Positions 10,241 through 24,649 of a stretch of DNA of 64,000 nucleotides are shown here, piece by piece (the first letter of the stretch is position 1; each line of letters starts with the position of its first letter). Where the stretch lies: contig NC_092310.1 of assembly GCF_036785885.1 (NCBI RefSeq), forward strand, positions 4,774,001-4,838,000, given 5' to 3'. Position numbers and translations under genes: made by a program. The stretch comes from Coffea arabica (lineage: Eukaryota > Streptophyta > Magnoliopsida > Gentianales > Rubiaceae). The notes below the pieces were generated by a model. That model was not told the origin of the DNA. It did not search any database and saw only the letters and a list, made by a program, of their open reading frames with translations.

Positions 10241-11909
10241 AACAAAATATGTTGGCAAGACATTATCAACAAAAATTTTAAAATTTTAACAAAAAATGAA
10301 AATTTTAAAAGTACTTTATCAAAGTTTAAGCATCAAAAGACAATATTCAATGCAAATTAAAAAATAAGATGACAATTAATGGTTTTAATTAAACTAAAAG
10401 ACTAAATATGTTTTCAATAGTTACAATATTTGGTCGAAGAGTAAACAAGGATATACTTTATTACAACAAGCCATTTAGAATAAAAATTTTCGTTCATAGA
10501 ACTAGCAATATCTGTGCATATGTGATTTACTATTTATTAAATTAAGTACTTATAGTAAAAGAAAAGGTGTACCTTTTTATTATTTTTTAACTAATTATTT
10601 TTCAAAAGTAACTATTTTTAAAGTGCTTTTGAACTTAGATAATTCATGTGTATTATGAATTTAAACAATTATGATATTTAAATTTGTAAAGTCTTATTAA
10701 TCTATATTCTTAAACTCGGATCAGATCGACTAATTTGATCGTTTGAGACGAAAATCGGCTAGTCCTCTAATCCGAGTTGGTATTGAGAGTCAAGGGCAAG
10801 AAACTCAGTCAAAATTGATAAAAAAAACTCGATTTGAATATGAAATGATAAAATTCAAAAAAAAAAATGGTTTATTTCCTATTTTCTATTTTTGCTAAAT
10901 TTTCATTTTTTGGACTTTTTAATATTTTCCTATTTGGCTAACAACAACACAGTAACTCTAAAAGTTTGAGATTTGGTCCGAATTTTATCAGATCTGAAAT
11001 CAAACAAAAGATAAAAGAAAAATGCATGGAGGTGAAGAAATCTCACATAAGAAAGGATAAAAAGATCTAAAATCAAAAGAAAGGAAAAGATGGTGCGAGA
11101 CGTCTGAGTTCGATTCTCGATGCCCCCATTGGATAATCCAAACTACTCCAATCTACACAAAAGAAAAGAAAAGATATCAAGAATGGGAGAAGGAAAGATA
11201 AGAGGAAGAGAAGCTGAGGAACGGAGTGTGCGACAGATTAAAAAACACCATTAGAAAAAAGAAAAAACAAATCAAACACACGAATTGGAAACTTTGTCAT
11301 GCGGAACATAAAGAACTGGAAAGTGGAAAGCTTTTGACGGCGGATGGGCGGAGAAGAAAATACAAGAAGGAACTTTTAAGTTTGAAAAAAAAAAAAACTT
11401 TTCTCATATTAGACTTTGACTTCTTAATATTTTGGACAATCATAATTACACATATAGAATTCTTTTATTATTCATTTGCAGCCTTAGTTTATGCACTTCT
11501 ACAATGACTCATATTTTCATTTTGGATTCAACATCTTATGGAATTAGAGAGAGACTCATAAGTTATTATATCTTGCTTAAAAAGTTCTATCAAGTACTTT
11601 GTATAGTTTACTATTAATTATATTTAACTTAGTTATCATTCATTTGATCCCTTAATATATAAGATATCTAAGGAAAAATTGAATTTACTATAAGTACATG
11701 TTTATTCTATTAATTTTATTTTATATATAATTAAAAAAAATTTATGACAACATTACGACGTTGTTTGGTTTGACCCTAAATCTAACCGATTGAACCCAAG
11801 ACGCCTGAGCTCCACCAAAACATTACTCGGTCTAAGTTTCAAAACATAATACTGTGATTAATCACAAAACTTAGAGGGTCGATTATTGTGATTAACTCTG
11901 AAAATATGG
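10241..11909. other. AT-rich intergenic DNA, no gene supported
   Basis: No domain-bearing frame. The 93-codon open frame at 11226-11507 is lysine-rich from A-runs and is not supported. Near 11120, GAGTTCGATTCTC resembles a tRNA-type B box but no A box or tail was found to support a SINE. Confidence 0.5.
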
Positions 11910-13060
11910 GTTAATTACATTTATCTCCCCTAAGGTTTGATCAAACTACCAATCAATCCTTGTAGTTTGGCCAAATTACAAGTACCCCTTCTCGATAACA
12001 CCGTCAAAACCCTTCAAACAAAAGCAATAAAATGACAGATTTATCCTTTTTGTAGAAAACTTCAAGTTAAAAGTTGTAAGCTGTATTCCATTAGTATTAA
12101 GAATTATTAAAGAGTTTTTTACGTTAAGAAAAAACAAACAAAAAGAACAGATTCTTTCCTAAAAATAGTCAGTATTACTCATATCAAACCAAACATGTCA
12201 GTACTCTATTCCCATATGAACAAAAGGCAACAAAGACAAACAAAAATTACAGAAGGAAAGTACATCTTCAGCAGTAAATCCACCAAAGTGTCATCATAAC
12301 TCTTTTGCTCCCCTACCATTATTTCTTCAGGTCTTAATTCTCCAACATGTTCCTTTTTCATGACCACCGTTTTCCCACTTTGTCTTCCCACAACCATCAC
12401 AACTACATCGGCAAATCCATATTCTAGCACAGTTCTAAAGCTCAATATTCTAGAGATCCGAAAGGTGTTAACACGAGGAATCCATTGGTACCATGGATCA
12501 ATTATGTTTTCTTTTTTTTTTTTTTTTTTTGGGAAAAAGAAACATGATCTGCTTTGATACCGATGGGTATTGTGAGCTGCAACTAATGGATTTCCAATGG
12601 TTTTTTCAATGGGCCTTTTCCCCTTTTTATTAGAATTAAAGGAAGCGATAAGTAGACGTCACGGATGACCACAGAGAAGAATGATGCGGCTTGAAAGCAA
12701 TTAATTTCCTTAACTTACTATAATTTCAACATTGAAAATGTTTTTGCCCAAAAATCTTGAGTCTACTGTTGCATGGGCTGAAGCCTTAAGAGGGATAATT
12801 CGTGCCCATTGTTGCTTTGCTATGGCTGCGTCAATGGAGGTAAACACAGGACGAGACGTTGACTTGTAAATAACAGCAACAACTTGGAAGAGGCGGCTGA
12901 CATAATCTAAACATTATCAGTCAATGTCAATCGACTAATGAGAGGGATGTTTTTGTCATACAATTTTTAGTTTGAGGGACCTTTTTGTGGTTTGACCAAA
13001 ATTTAGGGTGTAAATATGGTAATTTGGTCAAACGTCAAGGGAGGTAAATATAATTAACTC
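11910..13060. mobile_element. Inverted-repeat-bounded element, about 1.15 kb
   Basis: Left end GGTTAATTACATTTATCTCC is mirrored at the right end by GGGAGGTAAATATAATTAAC, and the inverted similarity continues inward through GGTTTGATCAAACTACCA on the left and TGGTAATTTGGTCAAACGTC on the right. The inner part on the minus strand contains a 79-codon open frame (12206-12445) with no domain I recognise, so capture of a host gene fragment is possible but unproven. No clear target duplication. Confidence 0.55.
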
Positions 13061-13603
13061 TAAGCTTAATGCTTCACTGGTCATGAGGGGGCAAAACGTA
13101 TATTCTTTTGGCTAGAGGGGGCAAAGTGAGACTACCCTATAGTTCACAGGGGCAAAGTGTTATTAACACTTATGTTCATTCTCTTTTAATTGCTTCCACT
13201 TCTTGAAAATTAAAGATGAAGACAGGAACCCATAATGCATTAAAAAGTAAACGAATCTTCGAGATTTTCCTATCGAGGAAATTTCTTTAAAATCTTATAT
13301 GGTCTGCTTGATTGACTTTATTGCTCATTATTGATTTGGTTGGAACATTGACCTTCCAAACTTTGAGTGGCGCCAAGTTTGTCTACATTCTTGATATTTT
13401 GTGTAACACTTCTTTTCGGAAAGCAAACGGAAGGAGGTAGACCGAGTTACATGCTGACTTGGTCTAAAGTGGCTGCTAAGAAATTCCAACAAATCTGTAG
13501 GATGGATGAATAAAAGTAATTGGAAGTGGAATAAAGAGATGCACCTGCAAAATTTCCACTGTATCCTGGTCATAGAACAATCAAAAATATTTCTCCACCT
13601 TCA
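13061..13603 (+). promoter_or_regulatory. Upstream region of the second receptor kinase gene
   Basis: 13075-13165 carries three loose units of GAGGGGGCAAA type, a common kind of plant intergenic repeat. From about 13205 the sequence matches the upstream DNA of the first kinase gene, first 1960-1985 (AAAGATGAAGACA) and then, after the point where that copy carries a solo LTR, 2360-2802. This continuous version is the pre-insertion state. Confidence 0.5.
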
Positions 13604-16851
<3,248 letters not shown>

Positions 16852-18445
16852 CCCAATCCAGTGCATATTGTTTTTCAAAATCCAATTCTTACCACTCTGT
16901 TATTATGCATAGTTATAGACTGCAGGGAGTTTCCTCGAGTGCATCTAGTGGGTGCAAATTTTCCTTGGATCTCATGCGGACATGGTACAACTTTGTGTCT
17001 TTTTCTTGTGGTGCGTATTTGCAAGTTTTCACTTTAATGAAAATCCATCTTAAGCTGTTGATTGAATCAAATTGAGCAGATAATCCTATCACATATTTAG
17101 ACAGACATTTCCCTAATATGGCGAGTTACATGGTTTTACATAGTGCCAAGTGGCCACGCTCTGATATTCATGCCCTTGACTTTTGTCATCTTTGATTCAA
17201 AGCCTCACTTAATCATCATCACATCAAAGTTTCTTTACAGAGTCTCAAAATCTTCAAACATAGTTCCAAATTCACAATAGAAAGTACGCTAATAGGGAAA
17301 GCACCATGGCTATGAGAATTGGTCATGATATTTTACCTAAGATTAGAAAAATTGGACGACGTAAAGAATTCTGCATCTTATTTTTTTGGGGACTGAGAAT
17401 AAGAGGCATTCGCCTCTATTTTTGAAGTCAAATCATCTCGACTAACAGAAATTGGCATTATTGACCCATCAAGCTCGAATTGGCATTCCCACACATATTT
17501 ATTACTTGAATCTTTCGTCTTTATATCTCAGCTGATCTATTTACCAAAATTTCATAATATGCAGACAACTGCAACTAAAAGAAGCATCCCCTCAGGTTGT
17601 TTCCATCCTGAGTGCAAAACTCTCTTATGTAAATTTTCTCGCAATTCTGAATTCTTGAAATTATTTTCATAATCACTCCCAGGTGGAGGAACTGACATAT
17701 ATAAGGGGAAATTGTTCTGCTGAACAGAATTTGACTATATAAGTAGGTAAATTTTGCATTTTTCCTAAGGTAGATTTCTGTCAGTGGAAAGAGCAGTACA
17801 GAATATTGAGTCATAGAAGCCAAGATAATTCAATCTAAATGCTTAACTAAATATTGTTCTTCAGAAATTAGATTCTTGTTGATAAAATAAGTTCAGAGTC
17901 ATCAAGCTTGAGCTCAACTTGTCACATTTTCTGGGCAACTCAAATTCGACTTGAGCAAGCTCAACAAGATAATGGAACTCGACTTGAAGTTTAGCAAAAG
18001 AATAAGTATGGCTCAACTTCATCATTACAAGCATGCTAGATTCTGTATCCCAAACAAATTGGGGAATACAAGCCTGATTAAACTCAACAACCTCATGAGC
18101 CTAACACCAAAGACCCAAGTCATTTAGCTGTTTGAGAGGCTTGAGCTTATTCGCCAATGTTAACTCAAGTCGAGCCAGGGAACAAACAGCTCAAGAGTTT
18201 CTTGGTTTGTCTGTAGTCGCAGCAATGCAGTTGAGCTAGGGTACCTGATATTACCTATTGATTCTTCTTCCTTCCATGAAGATTGTTCCTTCTGTTATAC
18301 TATTGCCAACACACAACTTCCACTTTCTCACTTGTCATATTTGAATCGCGTTGCTTTTAGAAGGCTCTATGTACTTGGATGGATGCAATACATTCTCTGC
18401 TTCTGAGATGCAGGAGGAATGTTAGGCCTTACTCTTCTTAGATGA
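16852..18445. other. Spacer between kinase 2 and DUF241 relic 2; no gene supported
   Basis: Contains the kinase 3' flank shared with 6430-6590, a block at 17715-17830 (CAGAATTTGAC, CAGAATATTGAG) similar to 8625-8730, and a block at 17880-18310 similar to 6770-7160. AGAAGCCAAGATAATTCAAT near 17817 resembles 1465-1485 beside the Copia element. The 82-codon minus-strand frame at 17575-17823 is unsupported. Confidence 0.55.
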
Positions 18446-19043
18446 TCCTCAAATCAGAAGGGGCATCCTCACCCTCTTATCGCGACGGCCAAGGAACATC
18501 TGCAAAGGTTGAAGTCATCAGAAGGGGCATCCTCAACTTCATTTCATTACCATGTCAAAAGTTGGATGGCCTTAAGAATTTGTACGAGTGTCTGGATGAT
18601 GTGCTTCAGCTTCCTTCAAGTCAACAAGTTCTCTCCAATGAAAAACTTGGAAAATGGGAAGAAGAGGTCTTGGATGGATCTTTGAGGCTTTTGGACATTT
18701 ATGAGGCAATCAGAGACATCAATTTACAGATGAAGGAAAGTGTGCAGGAACTTGACTCATCTCTTTACAGGAAAAAGTGTGGAGATTTGGCCAATGAAGT
18801 CAACTCATACATGATCTCCAAAAAACACTTGAATAAAGTGATCAGAAAATGCTACAAAGACTTGAAAAGAGCAGGGAAGAAATGCAACTTGGCAGTGGAA
18901 AATAGAGATTCAGAAAAAGTCCTTCTGGTTAAACTTATAAAGAAGTTCAAGTTGTTAGCCTTCCGGTGTTGGAGTCGGTTCTGTCTTTTCTTTCTGGATC
19001 AAAGGCCGGGTCACAACCACGAGGTTGGTCTTTGGTCTTAAAG
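18446..19043 (+). pseudogene. DUF241-family protein, pseudogene 2 (3' end replaced)
   Basis: Starts with HPLIATAKEHLQRLKSSEG in one frame, shifts near 18540-18555, then gives a long good stretch: CQKLDGLKNLYECLDD, LQLPSSQQ, EEEVLDGSLRLLDIYEAIRD, LANEVNSYMISKK, and NLAVENRD. It shifts again near 18940, where another frame reads [13 protein letters not shown] and QPRGWSLV. These are DUF241 landmarks. It is better preserved than the copy at 7729. After RGWSLV the sequence switches without a gap into a glycosyltransferase, so the normal C-terminus is missing. The ATG at 18442 opens a 199-codon frame, but that frame joins out-of-frame sequence and is not the native start. Confidence 0.8.
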
Positions 19044-19164
19044 TGGAACTCGATCCTGGAGAGTGTCGTGAATGGCGTGCCAATGATTGCTTGGCCGCTA
19101 TATGCAGAACAGAAGATGAATGCTGCCTGGTTATCGTAGGATCTCAAAATTGCATTAAGGCCTC
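19044..19164 (+). pseudogene. UDP-glycosyltransferase (UGT72-like) PSPG-box fragment, part 1
   Basis: Reads [20 protein letters not shown], then AEQKMNAAW, which is the C-terminal half of the plant PSPG box that binds the UDP-sugar; [18 protein letters not shown] is typical of the UGT72 group (glucosylation of phenolics). The preceding HCG of the box is absent, replaced by DUF241 sequence. An in-frame TAG follows WLS, where the family usually has an acidic residue. The frame then continues DLKIALRP into the Tat insertion; part 2 is at 28862-28938. Only about 65 codons survive in total from an enzyme of about 470. Confidence 0.85.
19160..19164. other. Target site duplication of the Tat element, left copy
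   Basis: GCCTC, identical to 28862-28866 at the other end. Confidence 0.9.
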
Positions 19165-19773
19165 TAAAGAGGTGATTTTTGGCGGGTAATTAGTCCAACC
19201 AAAATCAGCTCTCTTGTTAATGTGGTGAGGTGAGCTCGATTATCTCACCTCGGGTGGAATGAAGTGAGGTTGCACGGTAGAAGTGGAAGGCGGGGCTTTT
19301 TCCCTGGGATCACTCCGACGATCAAGTTAGTATGAGAACGAGAATAATAAGAGTATGAGTGAGTGAACAGTCTGCTTACTTGTGGGAGGTAGGCGAGGGG
19401 TATTTATAGGTCAGGAGGGAATGCTAGGACGGAGGGCTCATGCTGGTGGGACCCGCATCCTGGCATTACGGCTCTGTTTCCTGTCAGGAGGTTTGACTCT
19501 GACACTGTAGCTGCCTGAGTATGATGACGGAGAGTATTGTGCAGGTGCCATTAAGTGCCTCCAGTGCTTTTCAGATAAAGCACTGGTCATGGGTGATGTC
19601 AGGTGGCTTGACATCATCAGCGTGCAGCTGAGGTGGAGGTGCCGAAGTTACCTACACGGTAGACTAAGGATCCGGCCGAGCTCAGGGGTTCTGTCCAAGA
19701 CATTGAGGACTCTGATGAGGGACGAGGTGGGGTTCACCTCGGACATGCGGGGTGACCGAGGTGAGCATCCTCA
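19165..19773 (-). repeat. Tat element 3' LTR
   Basis: 609 bp, same length as the right LTR. In element orientation it runs from TGAGGATGCTC to a terminal TTTA, where the other LTR keeps TTCA. It contains a TATA box, TATAAATACCCC on the minus strand (TATTTATA at about 19401-19409). Confidence 0.95.
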
Positions 19774-19791
19774 ATAAGCCCCCCAAGCCTC
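19774..19791 (-). other. Tat polypurine tract
   Basis: GAGGCTTGGGGGGCTTAT on the minus strand, directly before the 3' LTR. This is the expected plus-strand primer site. Confidence 0.75.
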
Positions 19792-20090
19792 AGGAGCTCT
19801 GGGCCAAGGAGGTACCGAGGCTTCCTTGTGCCGAAGTCATAAGGAGTCGGGGTCCCGAAACTGCTCTGGAAGAAGCGGGGACGTGACACGTGGGCAGGTC
19901 AGTTGATAAGACGTGGTCACTGGTAACCGTCGCGTTGGGAAGTAGTGGGACGTTTCGTGCAGAGGGTGTCAGCTGAAAGGACGGGGCATTAATAAGGAGA
20001 GAGAGAGACAGAAAGGCAGGTACAAGGTATCTTGAATTCGAACGTTGCCACCTTTCCGTATTCTTGCCGTCGCTTCGGGTTCCCAAGAAC

Positions 20091-20100
20091 CCCTATAAAT
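20091..20100 (+). promoter_or_regulatory. Candidate TATA box of the antisense gene
   Basis: CTATAAAT at about 20093-20100, followed by G-rich sequence, about 170 bp before the ATG at 20271 and facing opposite to the element's own genes. Confidence 0.55.
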
Positions 20101-20270
20101 GGGGGGGTCCCCCTCACCGCATTTCTCACACCTTTCACTTTCATCCGAGACTGGTAAAGTTCGCGAGCGTAGCCGAGGTCAGTTCTATCAATCGAGATTA
20201 CAGCCGAAGTCATCTTCTTCGATACCATAGTCAACAGTAAGTATCCTTCTTTCCATCTCGTCTTACACAC

Positions 20271-22562
20271 ATGGCCAAAACAGCCAAGACCCATAAAGAA
20301 ACCGTGACACCGAGCTACCAGACCGAGGTGAGGCCGGATCTTGGGGATGAAGCTACTACGTCCAGCTCTGAGGGGTCAACACCGAGTTCTGCGGGAGAAT
20401 CAACCGAGGTGAGAGTCGGCGAGACAGCCTCGGAGTTGGAGTTGTCCGAGATGAGCGAGGGTGGTTCCAAGGTGGGCTATAAAGAGTAGCTCGGCGTCGA
20501 GATACCACACGACGAGGACGTACTGGAGCCCGTCGCTCCTAGGGATGCAGCCAATATCGACTTCGGCAAGATGCCGAAATTTAGAAGTCGCATCGGAAGG
20601 GATAGGGCCGAGAAGGTGATAAACAAGTACCCTTTCCGGCCGGGGTACGAAATTACACCGCCCGGGGTGGATGACTCAGCCGAGAAGCCCCCCTTTGGCA
20701 CGGTGGCCATCTATGTCCAGCAGTTGGAGGCCGGACTGAGGATGCCAACGTCAAGGTTCTTCCGGGACGTGCTCCGCCACTTCGGCGTGAGAATCACTCA
20801 ACTCGTCCCAAACGCAGTCCGCATTCTCGTAGGCTTCGAGATGCTGTGCCGACATCAAGAAGTGACTCCGACGGTGGACCTCTTTCGCCGACGTTACACC
20901 TTCAAGGCACACGGGACAGATAAGGGGTGGTTCTACATCTGCAACCGGAATAACACTATCCAGAAGCTAGTCATCGGCGCCCCCACTTCAATAAAGAATT
21001 GGAAGCGTGACTTCATCTTCGTCTCGGCCGTGGACTTTCCACGGGATTTTTGGTGGAGGCCCATCAACTCGAAGGCCGACCCTTCCGCGGGGGATCACGA
21101 GAAGGAGTCCTTCCAGAAGTTGATGGGGTCCGGACTTCGGATCTTCAGCTGGGACTACCCCGAGGCCGTGCTGGTTGATGGGGGAATTAGCCGAGCTTTG
21201 ATCCCTTCTGACAAGCCTTCCTTCTTTTCCATTAAACTTAAGAAACCCTGTAATTTTTCTTTCATAGCTTTCCTTTTACCTCGGCTATGACAAATAATAA
21301 TACTTGTTCTTTGTGCAGTGACAAAGTTGTCCGATATCATTACATCGGGGTCGGCCGAGGTGGCCAAGAGGTCGAAAAGGAAGAGCTCGGGCGAGACATC
21401 GGCGCCTCCGCCAAAAAAGAAATCGCAAGGGCAGTCTTCCAAGACTCCGGTGGGGAAGAAGATCCCTACCACGGCCGCCCAGAGCAGCTCGGCTGCTGCG
21501 GCCATAGGATCCACCTCTTTAGTTCCGGAAGGGGTGCCATTAGGGGTGACCACGGCACTTCCACCTCCATCTGGCCGAGGCAAACAGTTGAAGGCTCCAG
21601 TCAACGCGGTGACGGGGTCTTCACTATGGAACCGTTACCAAAGCCCCCCAGTGTTCTCTGGGGAAGATAAATCTCACCCCGGCGATCATTGGTGTCCGGG
21701 CTGGTCGCTCAAGGTCAACAACCGATGCTCCAATCCTCGGGTTGCACAGGACCTGGTATTGCAATCCAGTTTGCCAAGGGATGTGGAGTTCACAAGAAAG
21801 CTGACTCCGGCCGAGATGCTCCAAAGCATCATGGTGACCACGGCCTCCAACACCGCCTTTGTAGCTGAGATGGCACATCGGTACTGTGAACTACTCGAGG
21901 AGCAGGACACCGGCAAACTGCAAAATCAGATCTCCAAGTTGGAGAAGAAATTGGCGGTGTCCGAGTCTGAGAAGGCCGAGCTTCAAAGACAGCTAAAGGA
22001 AGCCGAGGCGAAGGATGAGGAGGCCGTGGCTACTATCAACAGCCTCAGATCGGCCCTCGAGGAGGAACAGAAGAGGTCAGAGGAGTTGAAGAAGTCCCAC
22101 GAACAGGCTCTCGAGAGCGTGAGGACCTCGGCTGTAGAGGACTTCCGGAGGTCCGAGACCTTCATCGGGGACCTCGGCCAGCTGTCAAGGCCGAGCTTCA
22201 TGCTAGGCTTCACATCGGCCATAGACGAGGCCGCAGCTCATCTTCCTTCTGAGGCTTTGGAGTCATTGAAGAACAGTGCCAACTATAATGAGGACTCCAA
22301 GGAGCTGTGCGATCGGATAGCCGAGGGCATTCAAGCTGGAAGGAAATTGGCCGAGGTCCAGGACGAGTTCAACAAGTGGCTGTCCGAGCTCGACGAAGTG
22401 TTCGAGGAGGAAGGAGGAGAGGACACTGGGGGTGACGTCGGCGAGAGGGTTGATAAAGAACCTGAAGAGGGAGAAGAGCTTCACCTCTGCGGGGAAGAGA
22501 CCAACGAGCAGGCTGCCAATGTCGGAGCCGAAACGGGGGGAGGAACCGAGACGGGGGTCTAG
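20271..22562 (+). pseudogene. Antisense accessory gene of the Tat element (Transposase_28-like)
   Basis: A gene on the strand opposite to gag-pol, between integrase and the 3' LTR. Exon 1 starts at the ATG at 20271; the frame is broken by a TAG at 20487-20489 and reopens to about 21290. It holds a region with LRHFGVRITQLVPNAVRILV, then FRRRYTF and GWFYI, resembling the domain named putative gypsy-type transposon (PF04195). An intron appears to end with TTGTGCAG before about 21317; its donor is unclear. The second part (to 22562) has a basic, proline-rich stretch (PPPKKK), then a coiled coil of about 80 residues (ISKLEKKLAVSESEKAELQR onward) and an acidic C-terminus. Role unknown; such antisense frames recur in Tat elements. 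Confidence 0.75.
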
Positions 22563-22800
22563 GCTAGTAAGTGTTTAGGTAGGATGTCGAGGTGGCAGTG
22601 CTTAATAGCACTCCTTATCTCGGTCTTGTAATCGTCTACTGCCTCTTTTTATTGAATGAAATGTCTATTTCTTCTCATCTCGGCACTTTTTATTTCTCGC
22701 TTCGTCCCTTGCTTGGCCCCCTTATTTTTTAATAACGGATGTGCAGCATCTTGGTATTGAAAAATAACTAAGCAGCTGAAGTGATAACTTAGTAAAATTT

Positions 22801-24193
22801 TCAAACATAATACATTATGAGGTTCTCGGCGTGCCAAGTCCTCGGCGCTAGAGAGCCATCTCGGTAACTCAATTTACAATACTCATTAAGGTTAGACTCC
22901 ACAACTCGGTAAGAGCCTTCCCATTTCGGGCCCAATTTCTCTTGCGGCTCAGCTCGGCTGACCGAGTTTTTTCTAAGCACCAAGTCTCCTGGCAGGAACC
23001 GCCGATGCTTAACGCGGGCATTGTAGTAGTGGGCTAGGGTGTTCTTGTAGGAAGCTACCCGAGTTGAGGCAATGTCCCTTTTCTCGTCGATGAGGTCGAG
23101 ATCCAACTGTCTCTCTTCTCCGTTCACCTCGGCTACATAGGCTGTCAGCCGAGGACTGGGTGTGAGGATCTCAGCAGAGATGACAGCCTCGGCTCCATAG
23201 GTCAAGGAGAAGGGGGTCTCTTGCGTGGATGACCTCGGCGTGGTCCGATATGACCACAGAACGCTGGGGAGTTCCTCCACCCAAGATGATCCAGCTCGGT
23301 GTAGTCGGGTCCTGAGGTCATGCAAGAGAGTTCGATTAAAATTTTCTGCTTGGCCATTGGCCTGAGAGTGGCCTACCGAAGTGAAGTGTTGTTTGATGCC
23401 GAGGTTCTCGCACCAAGTCTTGAATGGGTTCTCGGCAAACTGTCTCCCATTGTCCGAGATGATGGTCTGAGGTATGCCGAAACGGCAGATAATGCATTTC
23501 CAAAAGAATTTTTGAATGGCCAGCCCTGAGATGGTCCGCAGAGGCTCGGCCTCGACCCACTTAGTGAAGTAGTCCACAGCGATCACTAGAAAGGTATAGC
23601 CCCCGACCGCTTTAGGAAAAGGACCTATGATATCTGTCCCCCATTGCTCAAACGGCCAGGGTGAAGTGATGGGAACCATGAAATTTGTGGGCTGGTGGTG
23701 CTCGAGTGCGTGGACTTGGCAGAAAGGGCAGCCGAGAACGAGATCCTGGGCGTCTTGCCGAACCGAGGCCCAGAAATATCCAAGAAGCAAAGCCTTCTTG
23801 GCTAGCATTCTGTGGCCGACGTGAGCTCCACACAAGCCTTCGTGGATCTCGTGGAGGACGTGGCGTCCTGTCTCGGGAGTGACACACCTCAGCCATGGGC
23901 CGAGGTAGGAGCGTTTGTACAGCTCTCCATCGCGGAGAGCGTACCGAGCTGCCTTGCGTTGTATTTTTCTCGCCTCGGCTCGGTCTTCGGGGAGGGCTCC
24001 CTGACCCAAGAAAAGGATGAACGGGGTCATCCAAGTTTCTTCAGAGTGCACGGGGCAGGCCACCTCTTCCACGTATCCTGGTTCACTCAGGACTTCCACC
24101 AAAACTGTTTTGTTGAGGTCAGAGAATGATGTGAAAGCCAGCCGGGATAAGGCGTCGGCTCGCTTATTTTGGGACCGGAGTATTCTTTGGATT
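22801..24193 (-). pseudogene. Tat integrase
   Basis: Minus-strand frame, open as 433 codons from 24102 and upstream of that to a frameshift at about 24193-24200. N-terminal zinc-binding part: H-x-H and CPFCQ (GAHVGHRML ... GCPFC). Catalytic core with the three acidic residues in GTDIIGPF, ISDNGRQF and GQAENFNRTL. The C-terminal part has GPKWEGSYRV. No chromodomain follows. It would insert the element's DNA copy into the host genome. The domain itself looks complete; it is cut off from the rest of the polyprotein by the upstream frameshift. Confidence 0.92.
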
Positions 24194-24646
24194 TCAAAAG
24201 TACGCGGTGAGTTGGTGAACTTTGGAGAGGTACCGTTGCATGGTCACATCCTTGGCCTCGTATTCACCAAGAACTTGGCGTACAACGAGTTGGGAGTCAC
24301 TGCGGACGTGGATTTGCTGGGCGCCGAGCCTGCGGGCCAGATGGAGTCCAGCAATTAAGGCCTCGTACTCGGCTTCATTATTGGTGGCTGGGAAGCCAAA
24401 GCGGAGGGCGTAAGAACACACTTCTCCCTGAGGTCCTTCCAGGAACAGTCCAGCTCCACTGCCATCCCCATTAGAGGACCCGTCTACGTACAGCGTCCAC
24501 GAGGGTGAGATGGACACTTCGGCTACGGCGGAGGTGGATTCAGGACCTTTGGTGAAGGTGAGCTCGGCAAGAAAATCAGCTAGAGTTTGAGCTTTTATGG
24601 CGGTGCGTGGCTCATAGGACAGATCATACTCCCCCAATTCGACAGC
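24194..24646 (-). pseudogene. Tat second (archaeal-type) RNase H
   Basis: Minus-strand frame with LYVDGSSNGDGSGAG, NNEAEYEALIAGL and VRSDSQLVVRQV, giving the D-E-D pattern of RNase HI. It follows a separate Ty3-type RNase H encoded upstream, as is known for plant Tat elements, which carry an additional archaeal-type RNase H. The frame is cut on the N-terminal side by a TGA at 24647-24649 and ends in a frameshift near 24193-24200 (one base too many in a T-run). Confidence 0.85.
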
Positions 24647-24649
24647 TCA

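Noticed and set aside
11090..11150. tRNA-like B box (GAGTTCGATTCTC) suggesting a SINE or tRNA gene
   Set aside because: No A box at the proper distance, no cloverleaf, no tail or target duplication seen.
12206..12445. Minus-strand frame considered as a cytochrome P450 fragment
   Set aside because: No heme-binding, ExxR or I-helix motif; the resemblance was too vague to name.
21155..21604. Minus-strand 149-codon frame and other frames opposite the Tat antisense gene and pol
   Set aside because: Shadow frames of GC-rich coding sequence without domains of their own.
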